NCBI GenBank assembly: GCA_003550305.1
Contig: QKYT01000133.1
Span: 72,731 to 128,742, forward strand
Source of the DNA: Glomus cerebriforme
Lineage: Eukaryota > Glomeromycota > Glomeromycetes > Glomerales > Glomeraceae
Length of the DNA stretch: 56,012 nt
Reading direction: 5' to 3'
The notes beneath the pieces are model-generated. The model was not told where the DNA came from. It did no database searches and saw only the letters and a program-made list of their open reading frames with translations. This document shows, one piece after another, positions 36,893 through 47,442 of the stretch (position 1 is its first letter; the number at the start of each line of letters is the position of its first letter). The position numbers and the translations under genes are program-made.

Positions 36893-38029
36893 AAACGAAC
36901 TCTTTGGCTCAGCTCCTGAAGGTAAATGGGGTAAATGGGTAAAAGGGGAGTGTGTTTCTTTTTAACGTTCATTTTAATTCTTTTTTGTAGGAACGAACTC
37001 TTCAGCTCAGCTCCTGAAGGTAAATGGGGTAAATGGGATAAATGGGGAGGTGTTTCTTTTTTATTTATTATACAAGAACGTTTATTAACGTTCATTTTTT
37101 TTTCTTTTTTGTAGGAACGAACTCTTCAGCTCGGCTTCTGAAGGTAAATGGGGTAAATGGGGTAAATGGGGAGGTGTTTCTTTTTTATTTTATTATATAA
37201 GAACATTTATTAACGTTTATTTTTTTTTCTTTTTTGTAGGAAGAACTCTTCAGCTTGGCTCCTGAAGGTAAATTGGGTAAATGAAGGGTGTTTCTTTTCA
37301 TTTTATTATATAAGAACATTTATTAACATTCATTTTTTTTCTTTTTTGTAAGAATGAACTCTTCAGCTTAGCTCCTGAAGGTAAATTGGGTAAATGGGAG
37401 GTGTTTCTTTTTATTTTATTATATAAGAATGTTTATTAACGTTCATTTTTTTTTCTTTTTTGTAGGAACGAACTCTTCGGCTCAGCTCTTGAAGGTAAAT
37501 TGGGTAAATGGGGGTGTTTCTTTTCATTTTATTATATAAGAACATTTATTAACGTTCATTTTTTTTTCTTTTTTGTAGGAATAATCAGCTCCTAAAGGTA
37601 AATTGGGTAAATGGGGGTGTTTCTTTTCATTTTATTATATAAGAATGTTTATTAACGTTCATTTTTTTCTTTTTTGTAGAAACGAACTCTTCGNCTCAGC
37701 TCCTGAAGGTAAATGGGATAAATGGGGTAAATGGGGAGGTGTTTCTTTTTTATTTATTATATAAGAACATTTATTAATGTTCATTTTTTTTTCTTTTTTG
37801 TAGGAACGAACTCTTCAGCTCAGCTCCTGAAGGTAAATTGGGTAAATAGGTGGGTGTTTCTTTTCATTTTATTATATAAGAACGTTTATTAACGTTCATT
37901 TTTTTTTTCTTTTTTTGTAGGAACGAACTCTTCAGCTCAGCTCCTGAAGGTAAATTGGGTAAATGGGGGGTGTTTCTTTTCATTTTATTATATAAGAACG
38001 TTACTAACGTTCTTTTTTTTCTTTTGTAG
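36893..38029 (+). repeat. Satellite array 2b, about ten splice-like monomers
   Basis: Ten monomers of about 100-125 bp. Each has a conserved block of 29 nt (GAACGAACTCTTCAGC... ending CTCCTGAAG), then GGTAAATGGGGTAAATGGGG, TGTTTCTTTT, an AT stretch, the hairpin GAACGTTTATTAACGTTC, a run of T/C, and CTTTTTTGTAG at the next block. Thus every 29-nt block is bordered by an acceptor-like TTTGTAG and a donor-like G/GTAAAT. The stem varies in paired fashion (GAACATTTATTAATGTTC in the monomer starting near 37680). The intervening 80-95 nt equal the size of true introns in TPP2. Confidence 0.85.
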
Positions 38030-38253
38030 GAGTGACTACTTCACCCACCTTCAATTACAGTATAAAAAATCTGGTGAATCTGGTGAATCTGGTAAATCCG
38101 GTGATATAAATAGATCATCAGATTGATCAGATATCTGTTGAACCATCCGGTCAATCTAGTAGTACAAACAGATCAATCTGAATCTGATTAATTTTTGGAT
38201 GGATGACCAGATATCTGGATTGATCAGATTTCGGAACATACCTCTACACCCAG

Positions 38254-38760
38254 CGATGTATAAATGTCTCACCCCTATGCTAGATCCAGATTTACCCATA
38301 AAATATATATAAGTTAATAATAAATATAATAAATATAATAAAAATAATAATTATAATAACTATAAATAATATAATAAATATAAACTATATAAATCTAATC
38401 TACATTATAACGTTTATCAGGTTTATAGTTAAAATCAACTAAATCAACCTATATGTGTGGCGCAGTAAACTGTACCGCAGACAAATCATGTGTATCACTG
38501 TAAGACTTTTAATAATAAATGAATAAATATATTATTAAAAGCTTTGTTTCTAATAAAAAATAAATACTTATAATTTTTTTATTACAAGTTCAGCCTACTC
38601 TGTATCATAATATTTTTTGTGATTGTAAGATTCATTTTTATTTAGGAAGGATGTCATTTTTAAGACCTATCTCAGTTCTCTTGTTATTTTAACCTGAAAT
38701 TAAAAATATTATCAAGTTTTTGGAGAAATTAAAAAAAATACTAGTTATAACTTTAATTCA
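38254..38760. other. AT-rich spacer, no gene seen
   Basis: Bases 38300-38400 are simple ATAATAAATATA repeats. Nothing else is recognised. Confidence 0.45.
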
Positions 38761-38764
38761 CATT

Positions 38765-39665
38765 AGAAAATCGTATCATGGACTCTGCAAAAGTTCTATC
38801 AACTTCTGGTAGTTTTCTTATTATATAGTGAATCTCATTCCATTCTTTCACATTAAATAACATTTCTGCTTTTTGATCGTTTAAATCAATAATTCACAAA
38901 TGGAAATAAGTTTAAACTAGCAGTTACTTACAATATTTATAAATTGTATCCTCAATACATTTTCCATTTGAGAGAAACTACTTTTGTATTATATTTATTT
39001 TTGCATAAGATTCTTGAAATTTCTTAAGCTGTGACAATAATAACAATGATAGAGGACTTTGATTTTCAGCACTATTTATATTAAAAAAAATATAAGTTAT
39101 AAATTTAATAAAGAAATTTCAATCAAAAGAATTATTAAGATATCTTGGTATATAATCAGAATCTTCGTTCTCAGATGTAAAATAATCCAAATCTTCTTTC
39201 TTAGACATAGAAATGGATTCTTGTTCTTCAAACTTGACCTAAAAAAAGAATCTCATCAATTAATTATTAAATCCTTGATTGTTATAATAACTGAAATATT
39301 ATGATAACTAAATAATTTGCTTCAATGTAAAGATCATACCTCATTCTTCTTATTGTTAGAAATATCTCATTTATTGCTTATGACTTCTGATCTCTGCCAT
39401 TTCTTAATCAGATTTGTTGATTTTTATTCTGAAGAAGTTGTTAATCTTGTTATTCAAATTCTACAAAAATACAAGAAATAACAATAAGATAAAATTGCAG
39501 TTAAAATATTAGTTATTTCTGCTGATTCTCACTAGCTAACAAAATACATCTATACCTTTTTCCAATCTGTTTTGATTTAGATGATTCATATAATCCAGCA
39601 ATGAATCCATTTATATTTTTGATTATTCCAATTGTTCTGCTATTTACTGCCCCATTAATCATTTT
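38765..39665 (-). pseudogene. Decayed multi-exon gene of unknown family
   Basis: Three exon-like pieces lie on the minus strand. The first (about 39664-39560) encodes MINGAVNSRTIGIIKNINGF then IAGLYESSKSKQIGK at a GTATAG donor. The second (about 39241-39130) is acidic: KFEEQESISMSKKEDLDYF then TSENEDSDYIPRYL. The third (about 38890-38765) encodes LNDQKAEMLFNVKEWNEIHY then IIRKLPEVDRTFAESMIRF, without a stop. Between them frames are broken. The pieces have coding-like composition in a very AT-rich setting. The plus-strand ORF at 39059-39304 is a shadow. No function is known to me. Confidence 0.45.
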
Positions 39666-39920
39666 ATTTACAAATATTGGCTAATGGAAATAAAGCATAC
39701 AAGAGCATTTTTTCTCCTATTTTTTTGCTATTTTATCATTAGATCCCTAACATGAATAAGAAATTAGTAATATTCTGACTAATACAAAGAGCGATTAATA
39801 TTATGCAAACATTTTTTAAAATAAAAATTTCATATAAAATAATACAATAAAAATAAAAATTTTTAAATAAATATATTAATTATAATGTCCTTTATTAATT
39901 TTGTATAAAAAATTTATATA

Positions 39921-40940
39921 TTAATAATTAATGCTATATCCATTGGCAGCAATAACTGCTTCAATTCTCTGAGGCATGCTGTTAATTAATTTTTTATAAT
40001 ATTCTGGAAAAATGTCACTCCACGCATCCTTAACATACTTTTCAAGTTCATTAATATTAGATGGTGGTTAATCACATCTATGTATCATTGTCTTCATTTC
40101 TGCCCACATATTTTCTATAGGGTTCAGGTTGGGATTTTGTGCAGGCTATTGAAGCATCACAATTTTAGCATTTTTACATGTATTTATGGCAACTTTTGAG
40201 CGATGTGGTGGAGCGTTGTCTTTTTGAAAAATTCTATTACCACTTGAAAAATGCTCATCCAAAGTAGGTATAACATAATCATAAATAATTTTAGCATGAA
40301 TCTAACCTATAACTGAACCCTTTAATTGGTCCAAGTCCACATCAAGAGAAGCATCCCCAAAACATTCTGCTAGGGCTATGTTTTACAGTAACTGCAATAC
40401 AATCAAGGTTCAATTCTTCTCCTAGTTCACGCCATATCTTTCCTTGACGACTTTATTAAAATTGGGTAAAAGTGCTTTCATTTGAAAAAAGTACTCTTCT
40501 CCATTTTCTTATTGTCCAATTTCTGTGTGCAAGAGTCCATTCAAGACAAGCCTGACAATGTATTTCTGTTATTGCAGGTTTTTTATGGGGAATACAAGCA
40601 CTAAGCCCAACTTTTTTAAGGTTATAGTGTATTGTAATTGTAGAAATAGGCTATTTTTTATGAACTGCCCATATAGTTGCAAGCTTTTTTGAACAAAGAT
40701 GATGATTTTTATCATTTTTTGAACAAAAACTTTGAGTTCTTGTCGTTCAGGTGAGTTAAGGAGTAGTAAATGACCTGATCTTTTTACAGGTGTAAAAGAG
40801 CCAGTTTCATGATAACATTTAAGTATATTATAAACAGCAGTTTTACTACACCCCAAATATTCTGCAATTGTATAATCTGATTGTCCACAATTATAATCAT
40901 AAATAATCACATATTGAGTTTTTGGGATGAGTGCCTTCAT
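39921..40940 (-). pseudogene. Tc1-like transposase with lost first catalytic Asp
   Basis: From ATG 40940 (MKALIPKTQYVIIYDYNCGQ) a paired-type helix-turn-helix follows (SDYTIAEYLGCSKTAVYNIL, then VKRSGHLLLLNSPERQEL). Later frames give WTIRKWRRVLFSNESTFTQF, in which the usual FSDES Asp is Asn. QKDNAPPHRSKVAINT keeps the second Asp and QNPNLNPIENMWAEMK the Glu. The end, EYYKKLINSMPQRIEAVIAA, reaches a TAA at 39921. Several stops (for example MLQ*PAQ and RCD*PPS) and frameshifts break it. Active relatives cut and paste at TA. No terminal inverted repeats could be defined. Confidence 0.8.
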
Positions 40941-42373
40941 ATTTGATGAATGTTTACTAAAAAAAAAACATTTGGAATGATTTTATTATGGTTTTGTTTA
41001 TTAAATTACGTTTTATTTATAATATGTCATCACATGATGATCAGCATAATTTTAGCAAAACAAAATATCCATATAACATTGATCATCCTCTATAGATCTA
41101 AACTAAATCTGATTTTTTATTTCATTCAAATATTAGCTAAACCTAAAAATCAACTGTATCTGAATGAATCTAACATTGGCTTGACTTAAAGATTTGAAAT
41201 ATTAGGCAAATATAAAGATCATCTGTATTCCAGCACTGGTTTTGTGGCTTGATTTAAAGACTTGAATAACAAAGAAACCTAAATATTCCCTGCCACACTA
41301 CTTATTCTATTTACATTCAATATAAAAGATTTTTACTTGCTTTCCTATAATTATCCAGAAGTTGTTTTGCTATTTTCTGTCTCTTCCCTTGTTCATTGTC
41401 ATTAATAGTCTTAAAACTTTTTAAATACAGCCTAATCTTCAACTAAAATGGTTTCTCCTTGCTTTCATTTAAAAACTTAGTAATGTTTTATTTGATATAT
41501 TTTCACTTAAAATAATTGACTATTTTTGGATGAAATATTTTACTGCAAAGATTCATTTTTTTTTTCACAGCCAGATTATGTACTTGTTGAATTTTATTGG
41601 TTTGCATTACTAACTTAAATTTTTGAGTCATGATTCTTATCACATATGAAATAATATTATCATTTGTCAATAATATACAATGTATATATATATGGATAGA
41701 TTTGTCTTATATCACTAATTAAATTTTTAGTGATAAATATGAATATTAATTGACATGCATATCAAAACATTTTCAAATTTATAGTAAATAGTGATAAAAT
41801 TAGATAATGCATAATGATGCACATAATAATTACATTTTTTTAATAGTTTAGCATGCTTTTAAAACTGGATTTTACAACTTCAAAACCTGTCAGAAATTGG
41901 TTTGAAATTGGTTTTTTTTAGAAAAATTAGTTTTTTTAAAATGAGATAAGAAAGTTTATATTATTTATATAAGGACTTATATAGAAAGATAATTTGCAAA
42001 CCTATTTGGTTTTAATAAAAAAAATAAAATTAAATAGCAGAAACACAAGAAAGTGAAAGTAATATACTTTTTAGTATTGTTTTTTAATAATATAAAGTTA
42101 TTCTAACTTAAGAAATCTTTTGTTAATAGATACGTTTTCTAATTATATTTTTATACATGATTATCCAAATAATTCAAGAATTGAAGCACATTTTAGATTA
42201 AATGAACAATTATACTGTTCATATTATAATATTTTAAATTTCTCCCACACTGGTCAGTAACTGAAGTTTGGAACTAACTTTTCTTGTATTTATAATCACC
42301 ATAAATTCCTAATCTTTATTTCAGGATTTCCCAAGACCTTAAAAGTAATTGGAGTTAATACATTATCAAAAAC
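40941..42373. other. AT-rich DNA, no supported gene
   Basis: Between 41160 and 41270 CTTGACTTAAAGATTTGAA and CTTGATTTAAAGACTTGAA form a short direct repeat about 80 bp apart. The plus-strand ORF at 40950-41189 has no coding character. Confidence 0.4.
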
Positions 42374-42693
42374 ATGCTTACTGTATTGCTACTTACTCCC
42401 CTTATCGGGATTGTTGATATCATCCTGAAATGCTCTACTAAAAGACAGAGTAAACAAGTAGCTCTATTAACTTCATTAGCTAACTTTACACTATTCCTTA
42501 TGCTCTGGAACTGGAAGTGAGTATGATGGCAATTGCGATTACTTCCAGTTTGTTCAAGATTGGAGTAGTGTGATATTCTATTTCTTTATCATGGAGCTTG
42601 ATAGTATCTCTCTGTTATTCGTGCTTCTGACTACCTTCATAATACCTACTTATATCCTGGGTACCCTCACTCTAACTAGTATCCGTCCGCCAT
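42374..42693 (+). pseudogene. nad4: Nuclear copy of mitochondrial nad4 (NUMT), partial
   Basis: From the ATG at 42374 the frame reads MLTVLLLTPLIGI then KQVALLTSLANFTLFLMLW. After a one-base shift near 42515 it continues SEYDGNCDYFQFVQDWSSV then ELDSISLLFVLLTTFIIPTY and IL, then breaks down at a TGA near 42691. This order is the N-terminal part of NADH dehydrogenase subunit 4, a membrane proton-pumping subunit of complex I encoded in fungal mitochondria. The segment is much less AT-rich than its surroundings. The frameshift and truncation show it is not expressed as a protein. Confidence 0.8.
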
Positions 42694-42830
42694 GATATTT
42701 TCTCCAGTAGGAGTGTAATTTTTGCCTGGTAAATCTCCATTGTTGATTACTACATTTCTGGGCAAAGTCCCACACTCATCAACTGCTTTTCAAGCATCTA
42801 TTTGAGCTATAGAAGTAGTGGTGATTTTAA
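42694..42830 (-). pseudogene. Adjacent GC-richer fragment, unidentified
   Basis: Directly next to the nad4 copy, the minus strand reads ITTTSIAQIDA, a TGA, then KAVDECGTLPRNVVINN and GDLPGKNYTPTGENIMAD. It has the same mixed composition as the nad4 piece. If TGA is read as Trp, as in several mitochondrial codes, it is fully open. It may be a second mitochondrial fragment inserted together with nad4, or an unrelated nuclear exon; I do not recognise it. Confidence 0.35.
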
Positions 42831-43085
42831 GAGAAAATTTTTTTAATTTACTTTTATATGATAATGATGATTTATGAATTTGGGATTTGGGATTTAGGAT
42901 TTTGGCAAATTTCTGAAATTGCATTTCAATATATATTGAATTTTAAATAAATTTTGGCATATAGAGATTTTGGTATCCAAGTTTAATCAGCAAAATCTGA
43001 TTTTAAACTTATCACTTTTAAAGATAAACCTTATACAGAATTAATTATTAAATTTATATTAGAACATTTTACATATTTAAAATTT

Positions 43086-43199
43086 TTTTTTTTTTTTAAA
43101 TAAGCAAGTTAAATGCATTTATTGTATTAATGTCAAAAGGATAAATACATCTTATAAATTACATATACACCTTTTATAATTAGAAAAATATAACTTGTC
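43086..43199 (-). mobile_element. SINE-like retroposon, copy 2, with longer A-tail
   Basis: About 80 percent identical by eye to the copy at 13876-13986 (shared CATTTATTGTAT, GATAAATACAT, AATTACATATACACC). On the minus strand it starts GACAAGTTATATTTTTC and ends AACTTGCTTATTT followed by a run of about 17 A. No clear target duplication remains. No ORF. Confidence 0.55.
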
Positions 43200-43714
43200 A
43201 TATGAGAAATCAGATTTGTAAAGGTGAAAATTAAAACAAATACTTCTATATTTAAAATTTTGAAATAGTTTTAGAGAAATTAATAATTATAATTTTGTAT
43301 TTGCTTAGTTATAGAACTCACTATGCTTTATTTGTAATGGAAAATATAGGAATTATAAATTACATAATAAATGTTATCAGAATATTGTCTTACTTGCAAT
43401 AGTTTAAGCAATAAATTAATTGTGACTTAGATTGGTTATATGAAGAGTAGCAAAAAATTCTACTGCAATATATTTAGCTATACATTCCAATCCAGCTAAG
43501 TCTGAAGCAACAATAAAAAATGTAATAAAATAAGTAAGAAAAAAGAATTTTTTATCTAGCTATATATATATATATAATGTCAAACTTCTTGTCTAAAAAT
43601 CAGGATAATAATACACTTTTTTATAGGCAGAATTACTTTGAGAAATGATATATTTTTAGGAGATGTAATTATGGATGTAAAGTTTATAAAGAATGCAATT
43701 ATCACTCACATATA

Positions 43715-43898
43715 CAGTCAATACTCTCTATAATGAACTGATAGTTTTATTAGAAAAAAAGTTTATTATATAAATTACTATATTTTTTATATGAACCATC
43801 TCACTTTTTATAATAAACTATTAATAAAATTTAAAAATTTTGAGTTTGATATATCTAGAGTTCATTATAAAGAGATTTGTTATAATTAGTTTTGACTG
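43715..43898. mobile_element. pogo/Tigger-type MITE, 184 bp
   Basis: Ends CAGTCAATACTC and ...AGTTTTGACTG form inverted repeats (CAGTCAA), flanked on each side by TATA, so TA duplication is satisfied. A CTCTCTATAATGAACT motif near the left is mirrored by GTTCATTATAAAGAG on the right. No ORF. Ends and size fit pogo-type MITEs. Confidence 0.7.
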
Positions 43899-44206
43899 TA
43901 TACTGCAAAAGATATAAAAAGTAACAGAAGGAATATATAAGTGATATGGATATTCTCAAGTATAATTTGTGTCAAAAAATTTGTATAATTAATACTCTTA
44001 TGATTTGATGGTATAGATTCTATATTACAATTGCATCACAATAAATATTTGCATTAGAATTAGCATTAGATCTTGCAAACATGGCTAGAGTTAAATAAGA
44101 AATTTTATTATTCTAGAACAATATTATTAACTTCAAAATTACAGAATTCTGAAAGGTATTATTAGCATTGTAACTAAAGATATAGGATAAATTACATAAA
44201 GATTAC

Positions 44207-44735
44207 TGTTAATTATAAAATTTATAGTATAGGAATTAACGTTTATATAGTTTATAGTTTAGTTTATATTTTAGATAATTTAGATGGAAATATTGTAAGG
44301 AATTATAGAATATAGGAAATTGAAGAATTGTAGATAATTTATAGTATTACAAGTAGTTTAGTGAAACATAATTTAGTGAAATATTGAATTGTAAAATTAA
44401 TTATAAAAAGGCTGAGTTTTGGTCTTTATCAAAATTTAGCTTTCGAGCTCAATAAAAATATTAATTATTAAAAGTTATTTTGAATATGCTTATGGTACAT
44501 CTGAGAGTTAATTAATATTGAATATTAAAGTTAAATGGAATAAAGTATGGGAAATTATTCCATTTTAATTATTCAATGTAAAGTTATTTAAATTAAGGGA
44601 AATTATCACAGTTTGAAAGTTAAATCTGAGGTTATAAGAGAAAATATAAAGTTATAAAATTTAAACCAAGCATACAAATGAACTGAGTGTTAATTTTAAT
44701 CTACTGATGGGTGGCAGATATCGGTAACAGCGTAT
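44207..44735 (+). promoter_or_regulatory. Promoter/poly(A) pair, possibly a decayed LTR
   Basis: TATAAAAAGGCTGA at 44402 is followed 49 nt later by AATAAAAATA at 44451, the close TATA-to-poly(A) spacing seen in LTRs. A TGTTA at 44207 and TAACA at 44726 could be LTR ends, but no 5-bp duplication or clear primer-binding site supports them. It could equally be the leader of a decayed gene. Confidence 0.3.
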
Positions 44736-46558
44736 CTTGTAAAAGGAGAATGAATAAATTAGCAGATTATAACCTATATTTTATAATTTTTTCTCATATG
44801 ATCAATAAAGTAAAGACACAATTAGCGCAATTAATTTACCAGGTATTATACTTTTTTCATATGATGCTGATTGAGAAATTGAGGAAATTATGTATACTAA
44901 AATTCCTCTAAGTTTTATTATAACAAAACTATTAATCCAGAACTTGATAAATGCACAATAAACATCAAAAACAATTTAATATAGATGACATCATATATCA
45001 CAGGTATAAGTAATTTATTTTTGAACTTTTTCACATATACTTAAAGCTTTATATATAATAAAAAAAAAACCTTCTTGTTGATCTTTGTAACAAAATCGAT
45101 TCTGCAAATTATATAAAAAGATAATATCCCAGTTAGTGAACCCTTTTATTTGCCTTGTACAAGTAAAGTAAAATCAAATAAAAAATAAAATTTAACATTA
45201 TTAACATCATCAAAATTAATAATCAAAACAAACTCACATATTCTGCAAAGTTATAATAGTCTATAGATACTTAAAGTTAAAGCAAACATATTACCATTCC
45301 TGATTTTTTTAACATATTTGATATCTGCCAAAAATCATGATTGCTAATATGTCAATACGTACCTCATCGATACAGTAAAGAAAAAAATCATATGATTGTA
45401 ATTCTTTTATTACATCATGTATCCACATAATCCTATGTGAAAAAATGTCATATTCACATATATCTTCAGTATGCAAGTAATTTTTTCTTGTTAAAAAAGT
45501 AAATCACGTCAACGTCTAAAAAACTAAGCGAAAATATATAAGTTGAATAATGATAAGCTTATTGATTTTCTGCAGAATAACATAATAACTTGCCTTTTTT
45601 ATTCATGTTTAAAAGCAGATTTTTGAATATTTTGATAACACGTCTTCTGGGTAGAACATTTTAGATTACCTAAACAAGTATGATGCAAAATCTTTTGATC
45701 AAAGAATAGGTCTTTACCTTAATCTTTAGAAATAATTGCTAATAATGAAAAGGATAAAAGACGCAAATAAGTACAGATTCTACTCGACAGATATAAAAAT
45801 GTAAGTTTAGAACTTTTTTTTTAAATTAAAATAAAGAATTTAATAGCGTAATAGAAATCTAAAAGGGTTCTGTTATTTAAGTCTAGAAGGTGAGTCATGA
45901 AATTAATGTTAGAGTTTAGATGATCTAGAAAGTTGCCTGATATTTAAGACTAAAAGCTGACCTAACATTAGCCCTACAGGGATCAATACAGATATAAGGA
46001 GATTCTATACTGGTATTATACTATAAAGCAATATAAGAATCAATCAGGAATATCAAATTCACGAATAAGATTGATGACCAATCATATTACTGATATGAAT
46101 TTATATAAAACTACTTTTAGAGCTAAAAAAAAGTCTATACATTATAATGAAGTAATTGTTTTTTAAAAAATTTTGAAAACATATAGGTGATTGAAAATAT
46201 ACCTGATTGGTCTAATATTTTTGAAAAAAGATTTGAAATAAGCTACAAAATCCTTTGTGCTAATTGCTTTGATCAATCTTATTGTTATTTAAATATACTA
46301 ACGTATCAATATGTGATAGATAAAAATTTCAAGTAGCCATTGCGAAAAAATATATATGATATATTCAAATAAGAATGAATATGTCAGAAAGTAACTGTTG
46401 AAAATCCAGAGAAAATGACATATAAAATGTAAAGATATTATTGCTACAACTTCAGCTATAACTTTGACTAAAAAAGCAAGTATAGTTTATACATGTTTTG
46501 TGAATTCTATACAGATATAATAACTGATATTATTTTTTTATACATGATATAGACCAAA
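44736..46558. other. AT-rich DNA, no supported gene
   Basis: A 66-codon plus-strand ORF across 44711-44911 has no recognisable features. Bases 45850-46050 are a little less AT-biased, with AAGGTGAGTCATG resembling a splice donor, but no exon frame could be defended. Confidence 0.4.
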
Positions 46559-46699
46559 ATGTCAAATGTTTCTTTTGGCAAATATGTTGATGAAATTGCC
46601 AATGACATCAAAATTATTGATAAGGAATCCTTAACAGATTGGAAAAATGGAATTGCTAATGACTCTGAAATTATTAATAAGAAATCCTTGATAGATTAG
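46559..46699 (+). CDS. Small ORF, 46 aa, with an internal duplication
   Basis: Encodes MSNVSFGKYVDEIANDIKII then DKESLTDWKNGIAND and SEIINKKSLID. The segments NDIKIIDKESLTDWKN and NDSEIINKKSLID are an imperfect repeat of about 16 codons. Composition is coding-like, but the ORF is short and probably an exon of a decayed gene. No function is recognised. Confidence 0.3.
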   Translation: MSNVSFGKYVDEIANDIKIIDKESLTDWKNGIANDSEIINKKSLID

Positions 46700-47442
46700 A
46701 AATTTGATATATCAATTCTAAGCTAGTTATAAAAAGTAATAAAACAACATAAAATATTGATTGCACAAACTGACCTATATAAAAAATTTGAATTAGCAAA
46801 AGAGTAAATTCTTAATAAATCTTACTTTTTTGTGATTGTACAGATACTAAGACCAATTTGGTATCCGATCATAGATATATTAGATCTTAATATTGTATAA
46901 GAATTCATGACTAAAGAAAAATTTTCAAATCTAAATACTATTCTCAAATGCTTTTGATATTGGTCATAAAATGACTGAATTATATTAGAACTTACTGCAA
47001 AAAGATACTTACAATCTCTTGATAAGATGGATATTTAAATAAGATTTTATGATTTTTTATATAGCAATCTTATTAATATGCATCTTTTCTAGCTAAATAC
47101 TGATCAAATTTGTATGGTGCTAGAAGTCTATACTAGACAATAAAAATGCAACATTTAAAAAACTTTCAAAATTTTAAAAAATAAAATTTAAGAAAAATAA
47201 GCCAGTAGTTTTATTCTTCAAGATGAATACTATTAAATCACTGATTGGTTTTTCAAAATAATATCTACATAAAAAATTATAGGCATTTAAAGTTAGGTAA
47301 TTTTCATATAATAGCCCCGAATTTGAAATGAATCATGTTACGTAAATGCAATTTTATTAGCTAATATTTTTCATAATTCTGGCTAAAATTATGAAGATTT
47401 AGTACCAGCCCGAATTATCATAACAAATTATTCACAAGAAAA

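Larger units (their letters stand above)
35186..38245. mobile_element. 3.06-kb TIR element packed with splice-like satellites
   Basis: The left end is TAGAGGTATGCTCTGTTC and the right end is ...GGAACATACCTCTA, an inverted match over TAGAGGTATG. Flanking octamers CATCCGGC (35178-35185) and CACCCAGC (38246-38253) match at 6 of 8 positions, as for an old hAT insertion. Inside, in order: a GATC-word block (35210-35365), array 2a (35407-35775), a 148-bp hairpin repeat (35880-36268), a nested retrocopy (36283-36677), a GGCC-word stretch (36715-36880), array 2b (36893-38029), and a second GATC-word block (38070-38235). No transposase is present. The composite looks like a non-autonomous hAT element that captured and amplified repeats. 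Confidence 0.65.

Noticed and set aside
36893..38029. Rho-independent terminators (hairpin plus T run)
   Set aside because: The pattern fits formally, but the genome is eukaryotic and the T/C run ends in an AG acceptor-like site in each monomer.
44711..44911. 66-codon plus-strand ORF as a gene
   Set aside because: No motif, AT-driven composition and no splice or family support.
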